A DNA stretch of 64,000 nucleotides, from positions 1 to 64,000 of the forward strand of contig CADBCY010000005.1 in assembly GCA_902793325.1 (NCBI GenBank), read 5' to 3'. Position 1 is the stretch's first letter. The number at the start of each line of letters is the position of its first letter. The notes beneath the pieces were generated by a model. That model had not been told where the DNA came from. It searched no databases and was given only the letters and a program-made list of their open reading frames with translations. Positions 7,893 to 17,700 of the stretch are shown piece after piece. The position numbers and the translations under genes are program-made. Source of the DNA: an uncultured Eubacteriales bacterium. Its GTDB lineage: Bacteria > Bacillota > Clostridia > Christensenellales > Aristaeellaceae.

Positions 7893-8291
7893 TCAGATCT
7901 GCGGCTCGGAATCGTTCTCGGTGGCGACGTTCTCCACGGAGCGCACGGCCCAGCGCGCGATCACGATGGTGTTCTGCATCGAGCCCATGGTCAGGGTGAC
8001 CGAGTCGTCCTTCAGGCCGGCCACGGTGCCGTACAGGCCGCCGATGGTGCAGATGCGGTCGCCCACCTTCAGCGCGGCGAGCATGTCCTTCACGGCCTTG
8101 TCCTTCTTGCGCTGCGGACGGATGAGCAGGAAGTAGAACACGGCCACCATGACGACCATCATCACCACGGTGGAAACCAGGCTGCCCGCGCCGGCCTGGG
8201 CGGCGGCGCCTTCGGACCCGGAGGTCGCCGTCACGGCTTCGGTCACGGCGCCGGTGGATTCGGCGAGAATGTGCATGAAATTCAGGTTCAT
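7893..8291 (-). CDS. yajC: Preprotein translocase subunit YajC
   Basis: This 132-residue protein has one strong transmembrane helix followed at once by the family hallmark FLLIRPQRKKDK, then a small basic cytoplasmic domain (KVGDRICTIGGLYGTV). YajC associates with SecDF-SecYEG. The start at 8291 is chosen because AAAGGAG precedes it by a normal distance; an upstream ATG at 8315 lies on the wrong side of that site. The neighbour tgt on the same strand is the usual partner of yajC in bacteria, although yajC has its own promoter here. The acidic N terminus before the helix is longer than in the Escherichia coli protein. Confidence 0.93.
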   Translation of the reverse strand: MNLNFMHILAESTGAVTEAVTATSGSEGAAAQAGAGSLVSTVVMMVVMVAVFYFLLIRPQRKKDKAVKDMLAALKVGDRICTIGGLYGTVAGLKDDSVTLTMGSMQNTIVIARWAVRSVENVATENDSEPQI

Positions 8292-8330
8292 GGAAATATC
8301 TCCTTTGCACGTCATGTGGATGTTTTTACC

Positions 8331-8359
8331 ATTATAACCCAGCCCGCGGGGAATTACAA
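8331..8359 (-). promoter_or_regulatory. Promoter of yajC
   Basis: Minus strand: TTGTAA (8359-8354), 17 bases, TATAAT (8336-8331). It lies in the gap between tgt and yajC. Confidence 0.75.
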
Positions 8360-8411
8360 CTTATTCGGGTTGTTTTTGCCCCATGTCCGGGTAAAATTTG
8401 TGTTTCAGCGG

Positions 8412-9626
<1,215 letters not shown>

Positions 9627-10094
9627 TTATGCCATGGCGCGGCGGCGAAGCAGGATCACCAGCAGCGCGCCGCAGGCGGCGAGGCCCGCGAAGGCGAAGC
9701 CCACGGGCATGGAGCTGTCGCCGGACTGGGGCACCCTGTCGTCCACCACGCGGACGGACACGTCAATGCTCACCAGCATCTTGCCCGCGTCGTCGAAGGC
9801 GTCCATGCGGTACACGCCGGTGTCCTCCACGCTGGCGTTCACCACGTTGTAGACCTTCTGGTTCGCGCCTTCGATGGGTTCGTCGTTGAAGTACCACTGG
9901 TATTTGGAGGGGCTCACGCCATCCACGTTGATCTCGATGCTCAGATCCTCTCCGGCATTCACCACGGCGTTCTGCGTCATGCGGGACACGCGCATCAGCA
10001 CTGTCGTGGAGACCGTGCCTTCGGCCAGTGCCCAGGCCGTGGTCGCCGCCAGCAGCGCCAGCAGCACCGTCAGTATCTTTATAAAGCGCCTCAC
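9627..10094 (-). CDS. Secreted Ig-like domain protein with LPXTG-like C-terminal anchor
   Basis: This 155-residue protein starts at a GTG (10094) eight bases after GGAGG, which gives a clean signal peptide MRRFIKILTVLLALL...ALA. The middle is one immunoglobulin/PKD-like beta-sandwich (SPSKYQWYFNDEPIEGAN... ASVEDTGVYRM), the Y-x-W and D-x-G-x-Y pattern of Ig folds. The C terminus has VPQSGD, a hydrophobic helix and RRRAM, the arrangement of a sortase signal with a variant motif (VPQSG instead of LPXTG). If no sortase uses it, it is simply a C-terminally anchored surface protein. No sortase gene lies in the window. Function is unknown; binding or structural. Confidence 0.72.
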   Translation of the reverse strand: MRRFIKILTVLLALLAATTAWALAEGTVSTTVLMRVSRMTQNAVVNAGEDLSIEINVDGVSPSKYQWYFNDEPIEGANQKVYNVVNASVEDTGVYRMDAFDDAGKMLVSIDVSVRVVDDRVPQSGDSSMPVGFAFAGLAACGALLVILLRRRAMA

Positions 10095-10135
10095 GACGGT
10101 TTCCTCCATTTGTCCATTTCTCATATGTATGCTTC

Positions 10136-10164
10136 ATTTTAGCGCATCGGTGGAGAAAATTCAA
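10136..10164 (-). promoter_or_regulatory. Promoter of the Ig-like protein gene
   Basis: Minus strand: TTGAAT (10164-10159), 17 bases, TAAAAT (10141-10136). Confidence 0.7.
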
Positions 10165-10249
10165 TACCATCGATAAGAACAGCACATTTTTGTCATGTTT
10201 CGGTAACGATTGTCATATTTAACACAGAACGCCGTACAGATCTGCCCGC

Positions 10250-10279
10250 TTTACAGCGGGCGCCGACGGGTGCTATAAT
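10250..10279 (+). promoter_or_regulatory. Promoter of the GT-C-like membrane protein gene
   Basis: TTTACA (10250-10255), 18 bases, TATAAT (10274-10279). The leader to the start codon at 10394 is about 110 bases. Confidence 0.7.
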
Positions 10280-10393
10280 AACAGGACAGCCGGCCCGCGG
10301 GGCGGTTGATCGGGTCGGCGGCGCCCGCGGGGAACGGCGCCGGCGATCGCGGGCTTACGAGCTCCCCGGAATGCACGATGACGGAGGCGCGGT

Positions 10394-12325
10394 ATGGGCG
10401 GTTTTCTGTTGCTGGCGGGCTACCTGGCCTGCGGACTGGGCGTGGCGGACGGGCTTCTGCGCGCGCGGAACCGGCTGCTCCGGCTGTGGTTCGGGCTGTG
10501 CGCGGGCCTGGTGCTGATGATGTGGCTCCCCACGCTGTTCGCCTTTGCGATGCGCTTCACGGCGGCGGCGCAGCTTGCGGGCCTGGCGGTCGCGGCGGCG
10601 CTGGCGGCCGGCTGCCAGTGGCGGGCGCACGGCGCGCGGCGCTGCCGCAAATGGTCGAGCCTGCCGCCGTGGCTCGTGCCGGCGCTGCTCGTCCCCTTCG
10701 CGATCCTCGCGGGCTGGCTGCAGTACAGCCACGTGCTGCGCGCGGCGAACGGCGCGCTGTACGTGGGCCAGTCCACCTTCGGCGACCTCTGCCTGCACCT
10801 GGGCATCGCCACGGGGCTGCGCGGCGCGGCCTATCCGCCGGACTACACGCTGCTGCCGGGCACGCTGCTGGGCTACCCCTTCCTGGGGGACGCCATGGTC
10901 ACCTCCATGCTGCTGTTCGGCGCGGACCTGAAGGCCGCCTTCGCGGTCACGGGCACGCTGATGATGGTGCTGGTGGCGCTGGGCTTCATGCTGTTCGCCT
11001 GGGAGGTTACCCGCAGTCGGACGGCGACGGTGCTGTCGTTCCTGCTGCTGTTCCTGAACGGCGGGCTGGGTTTCCTGTACGCGCTGGACCGCTTCTGGAA
11101 GGATCCCTCCGCCTTCCGGGCCATCTTCACCGGCTTCTACGCCACGCCCACCAACCAGCCCGCGCTGAACCTGCGCTGGGTGAACGTCATCTGCGACATG
11201 ATGGTGCCCCAGCGCACGCTGCTGGCGGGCTGGATGGCCCTGCTGCCCGCGCTGTGGCTGCTGGTGACGGCGGCACGCGGGGAGAACCGGGATTGGTTCG
11301 CGCTGCTGGGCGTGTGGGCGGGCTGCCTGCCCATGATCCACACCCACTCCTTCCTGGCCCTGGGCCTGGCCAGCGCCGGCGCCATGGCCTGGTCGCTCGC
11401 GCACGCGCCGCGGGCCAGGCGTCCGGCGCTCCTGCACGGCTTCCTCCTCTACGGCGGCATCGCCGTGCTGCTGGCCGCACCGCAGCTGCTCGCCTGGTCG
11501 GTGCCGCAGACGGTACGGGGCGGCTCGCTGCGGCTTCGCTTCAACTGGGTGAACAACCGGGGCAACGGGCGGCTGATCGACGGATACTGCTGGTTCTGGA
11601 TCAAGAACGTCGGCCCCGTCTGGCTCCTGATGATCCCCGCGGCGCTGCAGGGCAGGCAGGACCGGAGGGACCCCCGGCGCATGCTGGCCTGCGGCGCGCT
11701 GGCGATCTACGCGGTGGCGGAGTGCATCCAGTTCCAGCCCAACGAATACGACAACAACAAGCTGTTCTACGTGGCCTTCATGCTGATGCTGCCCGCGGTG
11801 GGCATGTACCTGGAGGCCCTGTGGCGCAAGCTGTCCGGGCTGCGGGGCCGGGCGCTGCTGGCGACGGCGTTCCTGCTGGTCTGCTTCCTCTCCGGCGCGC
11901 TGACCATCGGCCGCGAGGTGATCTCGAGCTACCGGCTGTTCTCCCCCCAGGAGGTGGCGGCGGCGCGGTTCATCGACGAAAACACCCCCGCGGACGCCGT
12001 GGTGCTGACCGGCGACCAGCACAACAACGCCGCCGCGGCGCTGGCGGGACGGCACATCGTATGCGGCTCAGCCAGCTATCTCTTCTACCACGGCGTGGAC
12101 TACAACCGCCAGCGGCGGAACGAGCGCGACATGCTGGAGCGCCCCGGCGAGAGCGCCGCGCTGTTTGAGGCCTACGGCGTCGACTACGTCTACATCTCCA
12201 GCCACGAGCGCGCCGCGTTCGCCGTGGACGAGGACTGGTTCCGCGAACACTGTGCGCTGGTGTTCCAGAGCTTCGACGTGTCGCTGTACCGGTACGGGGA
12301 CGCCGCCGAGCGCGGCCTCCCTTAA
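10394..12325 (+). CDS. Large polytopic membrane protein, GT-C glycosyltransferase-like
   Basis: This 643-residue protein has about 12 membrane helices, then a soluble C-terminal part of about 130 residues (EVAAARFIDENTPADAVVLTGDQHNN...). Large loops after the first helices (GQSTFGDLCLHLGIATGLRG) and the QFQPNEYDNNKLFY segment resemble GT-C-fold mannosyl/oligosaccharyl transferases and DUF2298-like proteins that use lipid-linked sugars. A canonical D-x-D or D-E pair after helix 1 is not obvious, so the enzyme activity is only suggested. ATG at 10394 follows GGAGG. It has its own promoter and is followed by an independently promoted lipoprotein gene. Confidence 0.6.
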   Translation: MGGFLLLAGYLACGLGVADGLLRARNRLLRLWFGLCAGLVLMMWLPTLFAFAMRFTAAAQLAGLAVAAALAAGCQWRAHGARRCRKWSSLPPWLVPALLVPFAILAGWLQYSHVLRAANGALYVGQSTFGDLCLHLGIATGLRGAAYPPDYTLLPGTLLGYPFLGDAMVTSMLLFGADLKAAFAVTGTLMMVLVALGFMLFAWEVTRSRTATVLSFLLLFLNGGLGFLYALDRFWKDPSAFRAIFTGFYATPTNQPALNLRWVNVICDMMVPQRTLLAGWMALLPALWLLVTAARGENRDWFALLGVWAGCLPMIHTHSFLALGLASAGAMAWSLAHAPRARRPALLHGFLLYGGIAVLLAAPQLLAWSVPQTVRGGSLRLRFNWVNNRGNGRLIDGYCWFWIKNVGPVWLLMIPAALQGRQDRRDPRRMLACGALAIYAVAECIQFQPNEYDNNKLFYVAFMLMLPAVGMYLEALWRKLSGLRGRALLATAFLLVCFLSGALTIGREVISSYRLFSPQEVAAARFIDENTPADAVVLTGDQHNNAAAALAGRHIVCGSASYLFYHGVDYNRQRRNERDMLERPGESAALFEAYGVDYVYISSHERAAFAVDEDWFREHCALVFQSFDVSLYRYGDAAERGLP

Positions 12326-12358
12326 CATATCGTCCCGGAAAATTTATACGCGGGGGCA

Positions 12359-12387
12359 TTGTATTTTATCGCCGAATCCGCTAGAAT
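12359..12387 (+). promoter_or_regulatory. Promoter of the peptidoglycan-binding lipoprotein gene
   Basis: TTGTAT (12359-12364), 17 bases, TAGAAT (12382-12387), giving a leader of about 125 bases that includes a GC-rich hairpin-prone stretch around 12405-12432. Confidence 0.65.
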
Positions 12388-12519
12388 AGATCGTGGATTG
12401 AGATGGCGTCCGTCCGGTCGGGCGGGCGCTCGAACGATATCGAACGAAACCTTTGGCCGCCGCGATGCGTCCAAGGGATACAGGTCTTGTTTGCTGAAGC
12501 ATTATTCGGAGGTTCCGCT

Positions 12520-14490
12520 ATGCGCAAATGGAAAACCCGCGGGCTGGCCGCCCTGGCGGCGTGCGCGTGCCTGACGCTGACGGGCTGCACCGCGGTGGTG
12601 GACGAGAGCGTGCTGAACACGCAGGCCGACTACTCCGTGGACATCAACATGCCCTACGCCACGGCGACGCCCCTGCCCGACCACCTGAACGTGCCCGACC
12701 CCATCGTCGTGGACGCCGAGGGCAAGGTGTCCGTCAACGACGTCACCGCCATCGAGGGCGACTTCCAGTCCCAGCAGGCCCGGCAGGCCGAGTACCAGAG
12801 CCTGACGCTGGGCAGCACCGGCGCCGAGGTGCAGGCGCTCCAGGCGCGGCTGGAGGCGCTGGGCTATTTCAGCGGCGAGGTCAGCGGCGTGTACGACGCC
12901 GCCACCGAGGAAGCCGTCAAGCGCTTCGAGCGCACCTACGGCACCATGCAGACCGGCGTGGCGACCTCCAAGCTGCAACTGAAGCTCTTCGCCGCGGGCG
13001 CGCCCGCCTACGGCTCCGAGGAATACGAGAACGCCGTCGTGGCGCAGTACTCGGTGCTGCGCGCCGGGAACGTGGGCAGCTCCGTCTACGCGCTGCAGCG
13101 CCGGCTCAAGGAGCTGGGCTATCCCGTGGGCGAGCTGAACGGCGTGTTCAACGACCAGACGGCCCAGGCGGTCGCGCTGTTCTACACCGCCTACGGCCTG
13201 GCCTCCAGCCAGGTGGCGAGCGTGTCCATGCAGCAGAAGCTGTACGCCGAGGACGCCATCGCCTTCGACCCCAACACCGTCATGCCGCACGCGCTGGACC
13301 AGGCCGAGACCGCGGACCTGCCCGCCGGCGAGGACAGCGAGGCCCTGCCCGCGGAGATGCTGGACAACACGCCCACGCCCGAGCCGCAGAGCGAGGAGGA
13401 CGCCTTCGCCGCGCTGGTGGACGCGACGCCCACGCCCCGGGTGGAGGAATCCGTCGGCCTTGGACCGGGCAGCATCGGCCCGCTGGTGGAGGAGATCCAG
13501 AAGCGGCTCATCGAGCTGGGCTACATGGAGGAGGACAGCGCCACCGGCGTGTACGACATCCTCACCCGCGAGGCCGTGGACCGCTTCCTGCTGATGAACG
13601 GCGAGAGCAGCGAGGGCGGCGTGCTGACGCGCGAGCAGCAGGAACTGATCCTGGGCGAGCCGATCTCCGACATCCAGGCCCAGACGGAGTTGCTGACCAG
13701 CCTGGATTACGGCGACAGCGGCGCGGCGGTGATCGTCGTGCAGAACCGCCTCATCGAGCTGGGCTACGCCGTGGGCACCGCCGACGGCAAGTACGGCAGC
13801 TCCACCATCGAGTCGGTGCGCGCCTTCCAGCAGATCAACGACCTGAACGCCGACGGCCGCGCCGACGCGGAGACCCTCAACCGCCTGTACAGCGTGGACG
13901 CCATCAGCTACGAAGAGGGCCGGGAGAAGCTGGAGCGGCTGGCGGCGGAGACCACCCCCGTGCCGGACGTGAACGAGTTCGACGAGCGCGTGTTCTACAA
14001 CCTACACTACGGCTCCGTGGGCAACGCCGTCCAGAAGCTGCAGCAGCGGCTGAACCGGCTGGGCTACCTGGGCAAGGGCGGCATCACCAGCAACTACGAC
14101 GAGAACACCGTGACCGCGGTGAAGAAGTACCAGAAGGCCATCGGCGTGCCCCAGACCGGCGACGCCACCGCGTCGTTCCAGCTCTACCTCTACAGCGACG
14201 CCGCGCCGAACAAGAACTACCGCCTGCACAGCTCCACCCAGGACTACGAGACCCTGAGCGTGGGCAGCTCCGGCGAAGCGGTGGAGCGCCTGCAGCAGCG
14301 GCTGGCGGAGTGCGGCATGCTGTCCGCCGACGACCTGGGCGACGACATCGGGCTCTACAACGAGGCCACCTACCAGGCCGTGGTGCGCGCGCAGGTCAAG
14401 ATGGGCTACAGCGTGGCCGACGGCGAGGCCAGCATCGAGTTCCAGGCGTTCCTCTACTCCCGCTACGGCGCATACCTGAGCACGAAATAA
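12520..14490 (+). CDS. Lipoprotein with six peptidoglycan-binding (PG_binding_1) repeats
   Basis: This 656-residue protein begins at ATG 12520 after GGAGG; the signal peptide ends in a lipobox LTGC with the lipid-bearing Cys at 23. Six repeats of the three-helix peptidoglycan-binding fold follow, recognised by G-S-x-G-x-x-V-x-x-L-Q-x-R-L-x-x-L-G-Y...: starts near 110, 185, 345, 430, 535 and 620. Proline/threonine/glutamate-rich linkers separate repeats 2 and 3 (TPTPEPQ, TPTPRV). No hydrolase domain is present, so it is a binding or scaffold protein linking membrane and wall. Some repeats look diverged (the last has a long insert). Confidence 0.85.
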   Translation: MRKWKTRGLAALAACACLTLTGCTAVVDESVLNTQADYSVDINMPYATATPLPDHLNVPDPIVVDAEGKVSVNDVTAIEGDFQSQQARQAEYQSLTLGSTGAEVQALQARLEALGYFSGEVSGVYDAATEEAVKRFERTYGTMQTGVATSKLQLKLFAAGAPAYGSEEYENAVVAQYSVLRAGNVGSSVYALQRRLKELGYPVGELNGVFNDQTAQAVALFYTAYGLASSQVASVSMQQKLYAEDAIAFDPNTVMPHALDQAETADLPAGEDSEALPAEMLDNTPTPEPQSEEDAFAALVDATPTPRVEESVGLGPGSIGPLVEEIQKRLIELGYMEEDSATGVYDILTREAVDRFLLMNGESSEGGVLTREQQELILGEPISDIQAQTELLTSLDYGDSGAAVIVVQNRLIELGYAVGTADGKYGSSTIESVRAFQQINDLNADGRADAETLNRLYSVDAISYEEGREKLERLAAETTPVPDVNEFDERVFYNLHYGSVGNAVQKLQQRLNRLGYLGKGGITSNYDENTVTAVKKYQKAIGVPQTGDATASFQLYLYSDAAPNKNYRLHSSTQDYETLSVGSSGEAVERLQQRLAECGMLSADDLGDDIGLYNEATYQAVVRAQVKMGYSVADGEASIEFQAFLYSRYGAYLSTK

Positions 14491-14532
14491 CCTGGCCCGC
14501 CGCACGGCAACGGTGATGTGGCGGACATACTG

Positions 14533-14572
14533 ACGGGACCCCGGTCGACATGAACATCGGCCGGGGTCCCGT
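14533..14572. terminator. Bidirectional terminator between the lipoprotein and the ligase gene
   Basis: acgggaccccgg (14533-14544) and ccggggtcccgt (14561-14572) pair perfectly; a T-rich stretch follows on the plus strand (TTTCGCTGTTTT). It closes both the lipoprotein transcript and the long minus-strand acylation operon. Confidence 0.8.
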
Positions 14573-14595
14573 TTCGCTGTTTTCTCTGCCGGGCG

Positions 14596-16065
14596 TCAAA
14601 GGCCCTTCAGTTCCTTCCGCAGGAGCTTGCCGTTGAAGCTGCGGGGGAGGGCGGCGATCTGCTCGATGGACGCGGGCACCTTGTACGGCTCCAGCCGCTC
14701 CGCAAGGAACGCGCGCAGCGCCGCCGCGTCGAACGCCCGGCCCGCCCGCATCTGGACGAACAGCCGCGGGACGCTGCCCTTGAAGGGGTCGTCCATGGGC
14801 ACGACGCCGCAATCCGCCACGTCCGGGTGCTGCCGGGCGGCGTTCTCGATCTCCTCGGGGGAGACCTTGCTGCCGCCGACGTTGATCACGTCGCCCCGCC
14901 GCCCCAGCAGGATGATGTCGCCGTCGCCGTCCACGTAGGCCTCGTCGCTGGAGTACACCACGCCCTCCGCCAGCACGCGCGCGGTCTCCTCCGCGTCCTG
15001 CCAGTAGCCAACCATGTTCATCCTGCCCGCGCTGGCCAGCAGCCCGGCATGGGTCGCGCTCGAGGCGATGGGCCGCCGGTCGTCGTCCACGATGAAGATG
15101 TCGGCGTTGCAGGTGGGCCTGCCCACGCAGCGGCGCTTGGCGTCCGGGCGGTTGAAGTCGTAGATGGCGATGCAGCCGCTCTCGGTGCTGCCGTAGAAGT
15201 TATAGAGCCGCGTTTCGGGCAGCAGGCGGCAGATCTCCGCCCGGTCCGCGTCCGGCATCGGCGCCGCGCCGAACTGGATGTAGCGCAGCTGCGCGCGGTA
15301 GTCGGCCAGCCTGCCCTTCGACAGCTTCAGCACCGCCGACAGCGCCGCGGGCACCATGTCGATGGCGTTGACGCCGTACTCCTCCATGTTGGCCATGAAC
15401 TTCCTCAGGTTCATGGCGCTGCCCAGCAGCACCGCCGCGCTGCCGTTGACCATGTTGGCGTAGTAGCGCCTGAGGCCGTGGGAGTGGTTCAGGGGCGAGA
15501 GGATCATCTCCACGTTGTCCGGCGCCATGCCCACGCCCCGGATGACGTTCTCCGCCAGCGCGACGTCGTTGTCGTGGGTGAGCACGATGCCCTTCTCCTT
15601 CCCCGTGGTGCCCGTGCTGAACAGGATCTCGCTGACGGCGGTGCGCTCGGGGAGCGCGGCGGCCTCATAGGGCGTCGCGGATGCGGCGCCGGCCTCCACC
15701 TCCGCGAGCGTCCGGCAGAGGGGCGCGTCGCAGCCCTCCGCCCGGGCGGAGATCACCGCGGCGGCGTCCACCCGGCGGGCGAAGGCGGCCACCTTCTCCG
15801 GCGCGCAGTTGCGCTCCACCGGCACGAAGATCGCGCCCAGCAGCTGCAGCGCCAGCTCCAGGGCCAGGTAGTTCACGCTCTGGGACGCCTCGACCACCAC
15901 CCTGTCCCCGGCGGCGACGCCCTCCCCGGCCAGGAACCCGGCGTACCGGCGCACCTTGTCCGCGTATTCGCGGTAGGTCGCGCGGTCGGCGTCGTCCGCG
16001 AGGCACAGCGCCTCCGGCCGGCGCGCGGCGTGGTGGAACACGGCTTCTACGATGGAACGGAACAT
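14596..16065 (-). CDS. AMP-forming acyl/amino-acyl ligase of the Dlt-like operon
   Basis: This 489-residue ANL-superfamily enzyme activates a carboxylic acid with ATP. Visible core motifs: FSTGTTGKEKG (A3, P-loop, 149-159), YNFYGSTESG (A5), the YSSDEA...GRRGDVINVGG region (A7/A8) and the A10 lysine in FNGKLLRKE (K480). The substrate-pocket motif is SPLNHSHGL (190-198), like fatty- or aryl-acid ligases; the Asp that DltA and NRPS domains use to hold an alpha-amino group is not evident. It is the last gene of the operon, 19 bases after the ABC ATPase, and the carrier protein upstream is its probable partner. Acyl-CoA formation is an alternative. Confidence 0.82.
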   Translation of the reverse strand: MFRSIVEAVFHHAARRPEALCLADDADRATYREYADKVRRYAGFLAGEGVAAGDRVVVEASQSVNYLALELALQLLGAIFVPVERNCAPEKVAAFARRVDAAAVISARAEGCDAPLCRTLAEVEAGAASATPYEAAALPERTAVSEILFSTGTTGKEKGIVLTHDNDVALAENVIRGVGMAPDNVEMILSPLNHSHGLRRYYANMVNGSAAVLLGSAMNLRKFMANMEEYGVNAIDMVPAALSAVLKLSKGRLADYRAQLRYIQFGAAPMPDADRAEICRLLPETRLYNFYGSTESGCIAIYDFNRPDAKRRCVGRPTCNADIFIVDDDRRPIASSATHAGLLASAGRMNMVGYWQDAEETARVLAEGVVYSSDEAYVDGDGDIILLGRRGDVINVGGSKVSPEEIENAARQHPDVADCGVVPMDDPFKGSVPRLFVQMRAGRAFDAAALRAFLAERLEPYKVPASIEQIAALPRSFNGKLLRKELKGL

Positions 16066-16084
16066 GGCGGTTCTCCTTCGCGGG

Positions 16085-16843
16085 TCAGACTTCCTGGGTG
16101 GCGTACAGCGCGGCGTGCATGCGGTCCCACAGCGCGCCGTAGCCCGGCGACGAGGGGCTCACGGGCCGCGGGATGGGGTTGCGCAGGTCCATGGCCACGC
16201 GGCCGCCGTGCTGCATCAGCATCAGCCGCGTGCCCAGCACGATGCCCTCCTGGATGTTGTGAGTGATGAATATGATCGTGCACTTCTCCTGCCGGGAGAT
16301 GGCCAGCACCTCCTGCTGGAGCGTGTTGCGGGTGATGGCGTCCAGCGCGGCGAAGGGCTCGTCCATCAGTATGATGGCGGGCTTCAGCGCCAGCGCCTTG
16401 GCGATGGCCACGCGCTGCTTCATGCCGCCGGAGAGCTGGTAGGGGTAGTGCTTCTCAAACCCGCTCATCTTCACCTTCGCCAGCACGTCCGCGGCGATGT
16501 CCGCCAGCTTCCGCCTGTCGCGCACGCCCTGGCACTTCAGCGCGTACTGTATGTTCCGCTCCACGGTGAGCCAGGGGAACAGCTGGTTGAAGTCCTGAAA
16601 GACCATGATCCTGTCGGTGCCGGGGCCGGCGATCTCCCGCCCGTCCACCAGGATGCGCCCCCGGCAACGCTCGAACCCCGCGATGCAGCGCAGCAGCGTG
16701 GTCTTGCCACAGCCGGAGGGACCCAGGATGCACAGGAACTCCCCCTGCTCCACCTCCAGGCTCAGGTTGTCGATGACGGCGTGTTCGCGGCTGTCGTCGT
16801 CGTAGACCTTTGACAGGTTCTCAATCTTCAATAGCGCGGTCAT
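16085..16843 (-). CDS. ABC transporter ATP-binding protein, NitT/TauT type
   Basis: This 252-residue ATPase has Walker A GPSGCGKTT, Q-loop VFQDFNQLFPW, signature LSGGMKQRVAIAKAL, Walker B AIILMDEPF and the switch histidine ITHN, all intact. The FQD-x-x-LFPW Q-loop is characteristic of nitrate/sulfonate/taurine importer ATPases (SsuB/TauB/NrtD group). The ATG at 16843 overlaps the permease stop (ATGA), proving tight coupling. With the permease and the NMT1/THI5-like binding protein it forms a complete importer inside the acyl-transfer operon. Confidence 0.92.
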   Translation of the reverse strand: MTALLKIENLSKVYDDDSREHAVIDNLSLEVEQGEFLCILGPSGCGKTTLLRCIAGFERCRGRILVDGREIAGPGTDRIMVFQDFNQLFPWLTVERNIQYALKCQGVRDRRKLADIAADVLAKVKMSGFEKHYPYQLSGGMKQRVAIAKALALKPAIILMDEPFAALDAITRNTLQQEVLAISRQEKCTIIFITHNIQEGIVLGTRLMLMQHGGRVAMDLRNPIPRPVSPSSPGYGALWDRMHAALYATQEV

Positions 16844-17640
16844 GACTTGCGCATCCCCCATTTGCCGACGGTGTGCTTCTCGATCGGGTTGAGTATGCCG
16901 TACTGCACGATCAGCCCGATGATGATGATGACCACCAGCGTGGCGTACATTTCGGCGTTGTTCATGTTGGTGCGCATCTGGTTGATGAACAGCCCGATGC
17001 CCGGCGCCGAGGCGATGCCGAAGATCATCTCCGCGCTGATCAGCCCGCGCCACGCGCGCGCCCAGCCCACCTTCAGCCCGGACAGGATGTAGGACATGGC
17101 GGCGGGGATGTAGATGCCGAACAGCAGCCCCGCGCGGCTGAGGCCGATGTTCATGCCCGCCTCCACGTAGAGCCGCGGCACGGCCCGGAAGCCGTCGATC
17201 AGGTTGCGGGACATGGGCCACACCACCGAGTGCACCACCAGGAACACGATCACCCCCGGCTTCACGCCGAAGATGATGATGACCACCGGCAGCAGCGCCA
17301 CGCCGGGCAGCAGGTCCGCCACGGCCACCAGCAGGCTGTAGAGGTTGTGGAACGTGCGGCTGACCATGGAGAGGCCGGAGCAGAGGAACGCCATGCCGAT
17401 GCCGATGCCCATGCCCGCCAGCAGCAGCTTCATGGAGTTCGCCAGGTACACCCACAGCGTCACCCCGGCGTAGCCCTTCGCGAAGTTCTTGACGAAGGCC
17501 GCGCCGACGGCCTCCAGCGTCGGAAAGATGATCTCCGAGCGCGGGCCGAACACGTGGGCCCGCGCGGCGATCTCCCAGGCCGCCAGCAGCACGGCCACGA
17601 ACGCGACCTTCTGGAGCAGGCTGCGCACACTGTCCTTCAT
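16840..17640 (-). CDS. ABC transporter permease, NitT/TauT (SsuC-like) type
   Basis: This 266-residue membrane protein has six helices and the EAA-loop of BPD permeases (EAGMNIGLSRAGLLFGIYIPAAMSYI, about 166-192), with AAMSYILSGLKVGWARAWRGLISAEM typical of the SsuC/TauC family. It supplies the transmembrane pore, probably as a homodimer. It lies 60 bases downstream of the binding-protein gene and overlaps the ATPase by four bases. Confidence 0.9.
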   Translation of the reverse strand: MKDSVRSLLQKVAFVAVLLAAWEIAARAHVFGPRSEIIFPTLEAVGAAFVKNFAKGYAGVTLWVYLANSMKLLLAGMGIGIGMAFLCSGLSMVSRTFHNLYSLLVAVADLLPGVALLPVVIIIFGVKPGVIVFLVVHSVVWPMSRNLIDGFRAVPRLYVEAGMNIGLSRAGLLFGIYIPAAMSYILSGLKVGWARAWRGLISAEMIFGIASAPGIGLFINQMRTNMNNAEMYATLVVIIIIGLIVQYGILNPIEKHTVGKWGMRKS

Positions 17641-17700
17641 CGTAAAACGCTCCTCCCCGCAATCGTGTGGCGAAGAAACCGCCCCCGCAGGGGAACGGGA

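Larger units (their letters stand above)
10095..10393. other. Divergent intergenic region, 299 bases
   Basis: It holds the two outward-facing promoters listed separately (10136-10164 and 10250-10279). Between them is a short AT-rich stretch with no ORF or strong hairpin except tgcccgctttacagcgggc (10243-10261), a six-to-seven-pair stem overlapping the plus-strand -35 box. Confidence 0.6.

Noticed and set aside
12388-12519. Possible riboswitch or small RNA in the leader of the lipoprotein gene
   Set aside because: A GC-rich stem can be drawn, but no known consensus or terminator/antiterminator pair is present.
16085-17662. 525-codon ORF that joins permease-region sequence to the ABC ATPase
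   Set aside because: The first ~270 residues are an out-of-frame reading of the permease. The ATPase starts at ATG 16843 with ATGA coupling.
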